64,000 nt of DNA, from the NCBI RefSeq assembly GCF_006716785.1, contig NZ_VFPQ01000001.1, positions 558,001 through 622,000 of the forward strand, written 5' to 3'. Below the pieces are notes generated by a model. It was not told the DNA's origin. It searched no databases and was given only the letters and a program-made list of their open reading frames with translations. Made by a program: the position numbers and the translations under genes. This document shows, piece after piece, positions 61,540 to 64,000 of this stretch. Numbering within the stretch: position 1 is the stretch's first letter; each line of letters opens with the position of its first letter. Source of the DNA: Thermopolyspora flexuosa (GTDB lineage Bacteria; Actinomycetota; Actinomycetes; Streptosporangiales; Streptosporangiaceae).

Positions 61540-62267
61540 CAGGACAGCGGCCGCCGCAGCCGGGTGACGAACTTGTAGCGGTCGCCCCGGTACAGCGACT
61601 GGGCCCACTCCACCGGGTTGCCGTCGGCGTCGAACGCGTGCCGGGTGAGCAGCAGCATCGGCAGTCCCACGTCGACGCCGAGGATCTGCGCGTCGTACGG
61701 CGAGGCGAGCACGGTCTCGATGCTCTCCTCGGCGTCGGTGAGCCGCACGCCGTAGGCCGTGTGCAGCGTCTCGTACAGCGAGGAGTGGGCCTCCAGCTCG
61801 CGCCGGAGCCGGGGGAACCGGCGGGCGGACAGGTGCGTGGTGTCGATCGACATCGGTTCGCCGTTGGCGAGCCGGAGCCGGTGGATGCGCAGCACCCGCC
61901 CGCCGGGGTTGATGGCGAGCCGCCGGGCGAGCGTCTCGTCGGCGGAGATGTAGCTGATGTCGAGGATCTTGGTGTCCGGCTCCAGGCCGACGGTGCGCAG
62001 GTCGCCCGTGTAGGAGGTGAGCTGGAGCACCTGCGCCACCTTGGGCTGGGCCACGAACGTGCCCTTGCCCTGGATGCGCACGAGCCGTCCCTCGATCACC
62101 AGCTCGGCGAGCGCCTGGCGCACCGTGGTGCGCGAGGTGTTGAACCGTACGGCGAGCGTGCGCTCCGGGGGCAGCGCGCTGCCGGGCGGCAGCGACTTGG
62201 TGAGCTCCAGCAGACTCCGCTTCACGTCGTAGTATTTCGGGACCCGGGGGGAATCCTCGGCGGTCAT
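61539..62267 (-). CDS. dasR: DasR-like GntR/HutC-family regulator
   Basis: A 242-residue GntR regulator. The winged helix (about 10-78) reads [21 protein letters not shown], then [18 protein letters not shown], and is followed directly by [23 protein letters not shown]; the UTRA effector domain follows. By sequence it is strikingly close to Streptomyces DasR, the GlcNAc-6-phosphate/GlcN-6-phosphate-sensing regulator of chitin uptake and antibiotic production. ATG 62267 follows GGAGGGAGGGG; GTG 62270 adds one residue. No dasABC or nag genes are adjacent in this window. Confidence 0.88.
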   Translation of the reverse strand: MTAEDSPRVPKYYDVKRSLLELTKSLPPGSALPPERTLAVRFNTSRTTVRQALAELVIEGRLVRIQGKGTFVAQPKVAQVLQLTSYTGDLRTVGLEPDTKILDISYISADETLARRLAINPGGRVLRIHRLRLANGEPMSIDTTHLSARRFPRLRRELEAHSSLYETLHTAYGVRLTDAEESIETVLASPYDAQILGVDVGLPMLLLTRHAFDADGNPVEWAQSLYRGDRYKFVTRLRRPLS

Positions 62268-62578
62268 CACCCCTCCCTCCGGGACCCGTCGGCGGAGTGC
62301 CTCGCGCCCTGCCCGACATGCCCGTTCACGACGAGGCCTCCTCCATCACCGTAACCGCGGCGCACACCGGTCACCGCGAGATCATCCGAACTCAACTTGT
62401 ACCGTGCCGTCAAGCTCGGCAAGGTGACCGGGTTGGGCCGGGCGACGCCCGAGGCTCCGATCACCGTCCGTCGCGGCAGGTCAGGATGGTGGTTCAGAAT
62501 AACCGGAACCCCGCTCGGGCATCTCCGGCAGGGTCGGTCGATTGGCTTTTCCCCGTCCTGAGCGCGCATGATGCTTAC
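62268..62578. promoter_or_regulatory. divergent region between dasR-like and pdtaS-like genes
   Basis: 311 bp with no gene. It contains the dasR-like ribosome-binding site (GGAGGGAGGGG, minus strand) and an AT-richer patch near 62380-62400. No dre-type site (TGGTCTAGACCA) was found. Confidence 0.4.
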
Positions 62579-64000
62579 GTGCCGACTCTTAGTGACCTGG
62601 TGGCGCGGCACACCGCGCTCGACCCAGCGGACGTGGAGTGGATGCACTCGCTCGTCTCGGACTGGCAGCTGCTGGCCGACCTGTCGTTCGCCGATCTCAT
62701 CCTGTGGATCCCGTTGCGGGACGAGTCCGCCTGGCTCGCCGTCGCCCAGATGCGTCCCACCACCGGTCCCACGGTCTACCACGACGACGTCGTCGGGACG
62801 GTGGTCGCCAAGGGCGAGCGGCCGCTGCTCGACATGGCGTGGAACGAGCGCCGGATCTGCCGGGAGGGGGATCCCGACTGGTCGAGCGGGGTCCCGGTCC
62901 GGGAGGAGACGATCCCGGTACGGCGGGTGCCGATCGGGCCGGACGGCTCCCCGGACGCCCCGGGCAACGTGATCGGGGTGATCCAGCGCTCGACCAACCT
63001 GTCGTCGGCGCGCACCCCGTCCCGCCTCGAGCTCACCTACCTGCAGAGCGCGTCGGACCTGGCGCAGATGGTGGCCGAGGGCCGGTTCCCGTTCCGGGAG
63101 GACGAGCCGAGCCTGGTCCGTTCCCCGCGGGTGGGTGACGGCCTGCTCCGGCTCGACCGGTCCGGCCGGGTCACCTACGCGTCGCCGAACGCCCTGTCCG
63201 CCTACCGCCGCCTCGGCCTGCAGGCCGACCTCGTCGGCGCCGACCTGGGCAAGGTCACCGCCCAGCTGTGCTACTCCGACGAGCCGGTGGACGAGTCGTT
63301 GATGATCGTGGCGAGCGGCCGGGCGCCCCGGGAGACCGAGGTCGAGGCCGGCGGCACCGTGGTCCAGCTCCGCGCGATCCCGCTGATCATCGGCGGGCAG
63401 CGCATCGGCGCGCTCGTGCTGCTGCGCGACGTGACCGAGCTGCGCCGCCGCGAGCGGGAGCTGATGACCAAGGACGCCACGATCCGGGAGATCCACCACC
63501 GGGTGAAGAACAACCTGCAGACGGTGGCCGCGCTGCTCCGGCTGCAGGCCCGGCGGCTCAACGTGCCCGAGGGGCGGGAGGCGCTGGAGGAGGCGGTGCG
63601 CCGGGTCGGGTCGATCGCGATCGTGCACGAGACCCTGGCGCACACGCCCGAGGAGATGGTCGACTTCGACGACATCGCCGACCGGGTGATCGCGATGACC
63701 GGCGAGGTGTCCGTCGCTCCGGTCACGCCGCGCCGGGTGGGCTCGTTCGGCGTGCTCCCCTCGGTCGTGGCCACGCCGCTGGCGATGGTCCTCACCGAGC
63801 TGCTGCAGAACGCCGTGGAGCATGGTTTCGACCGCCGTACCGGTGAGCTGACGGTGCGGGCGACGCGGAGCGCGGACCGCCTCGAGGTCGTCGTCGCGGA
63901 CAACGGCAAGGGGCTGCCGCCCGACTTCGATCTGGAGTCCTCGACGAGCCTCGGCCTGCAGATCGTCCGCACCCTCGTGGTGGGGGAGCTGTCCGGTCGG
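62579..64000 (+). CDS. pdtaS: PdtaS-like sensor histidine kinase, C-terminus cut by window edge
   Basis: 474 residues are visible. Residues about 1-145 are the GAF-like N-terminal domain of PdtaS (LSDLVARHTAL; DWQLLADLSFADLILWIPL), 180-290 a PAS domain, and the HisKA_2 domain begins near 295 with EIHHRVKNNLQTVAALLRLQ, where His306/307 are the phosphoacceptor candidates. The ATPase domain starts near 390 (LTELLQNAVEHG, then ADNGKGLPPDF and SLGLQIVRTL). PdtaS is a cytosolic kinase for PdtaR, an ANTAR-type RNA-binding regulator. GTG 62579. Its partner pdtaR and the rest of the gene lie outside. Confidence 0.92.
   Translation, partial: MPTLSDLVARHTALDPADVEWMHSLVSDWQLLADLSFADLILWIPLRDESAWLAVAQMRPTTGPTVYHDDVVGTVVAKGERPLLDMAWNERRICREGDPDWSSGVPVREETIPVRRVPIGPDGSPDAPGNVIGVIQRSTNLSSARTPSRLELTYLQSASDLAQMVAEGRFPFREDEPSLVRSPRVGDGLLRLDRSGRVTYASPNALSAYRRLGLQADLVGADLGKVTAQLCYSDEPVDESLMIVASGRAPRETEVEAGGTVVQLRAIPLIIGGQRIGALVLLRDVTELRRRERELMTKDATIREIHHRVKNNLQTVAALLRLQARRLNVPEGREALEEAVRRVGSIAIVHETLAHTPEEMVDFDDIADRVIAMTGEVSVAPVTPRRVGSFGVLPSVVATPLAMVLTELLQNAVEHGFDRRTGELTVRATRSADRLEVVVADNGKGLPPDFDLESSTSLGLQIVRTLVVGELSGR

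Overview
The window is chromosomal DNA from a high-GC filamentous actinomycete. The 16S gene (V1 region and general signature), strong G/C third-position bias, frequent GTG/TTG starts and 4-nt ATGA/GTGA gene overlaps point to Streptosporangiales, probably Streptosporangiaceae. The presence of Lsr2, a SigR/RsrA pair, a DasR-like regulator and a PdtaS-like kinase fits that group. The genus cannot be fixed from sequence reading alone; no CRISPR array, insertion sequence, prophage or tRNA gene was recognised.

Layout. 1-10 kb: the N-terminal part of a RecD2-type helicase (cut by the left edge), a small secreted acidic protein, a solitary HTH/N6-adenine methylase/HsdS-like fusion, a DrrC-type short UvrA paralogue behind a TetR-like operator, and a YtrA-type GntR regulator with its own palindrome followed by a DUF1648-type membrane protein and a CPBP protease. 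10-27 kb: an accessory, biosynthetic region. It holds a divergent EF-Tu (tuf3-like), a P450, Lsr2, a four-gene operon accDA-accB-accC-adenylate kinase-like on the minus strand, and, divergently, a SARP/NB-ARC activator followed by a compact type II polyketide operon (TcmI-like cyclase, cupin cyclase, KS-alpha, KS-beta/CLF, ACP, aromatase/cyclase, double ABM oxygenase, SchA/CurD protein, MarR-like regulator). The content resembles whiE/sch/cur spore-pigment and pentangular-polyphenol loci, with its own malonyl-CoA supply genes. 27.6-34 kb: one complete rRNA operon (16S-23S-5S, no spacer tRNA) with leader and tandem terminators.

34.9-44 kb: a membrane-anchored protein fusing a solute-binding-like domain to a von Willebrand A domain, a class A beta-lactamase-fold protein, and a pstSCAB phosphate-import operon that ends not in phoU but in an OmpR-family regulator whose receiver lacks the phosphorylation residues; then an LMW tyrosine phosphatase and a fructosamine-kinase-like protein. 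44-51 kb: a His-rich secreted protein coupled to a class E/F-type sortase, HisN-type phosphatase, RsgA, AroA, a SRAP (YedK/HMCES-type) protein with a duplicated start motif, a DksA/TraR zinc-finger protein and a methyltransferase. 51-64 kb: sigR-rsrA behind a textbook SigR autoregulatory promoter, a sugar-nucleotide epimerase, two overlapping membrane HD-domain proteins (one HD-GYP, one degenerate), a 70-residue biotin carrier, a FlK-like thioesterase, a PASTA Ser/Thr kinase, a ThDP enzyme, a secreted protein, a DasR-like GntR regulator and a PdtaS-like histidine kinase cut by the right edge.

How it fits together: the most coherent unit is 14.2-26.6 kb, where acetyl-CoA carboxylase subunits would feed malonyl-CoA to a minimal type II PKS under SARP and MarR-like control, with Lsr2 as a plausible silencer. 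The EF-Tu paralogue and the UvrA paralogue nearby look like resistance-type copies of antibiotic targets or repair factors, but their link to the cluster is inference.
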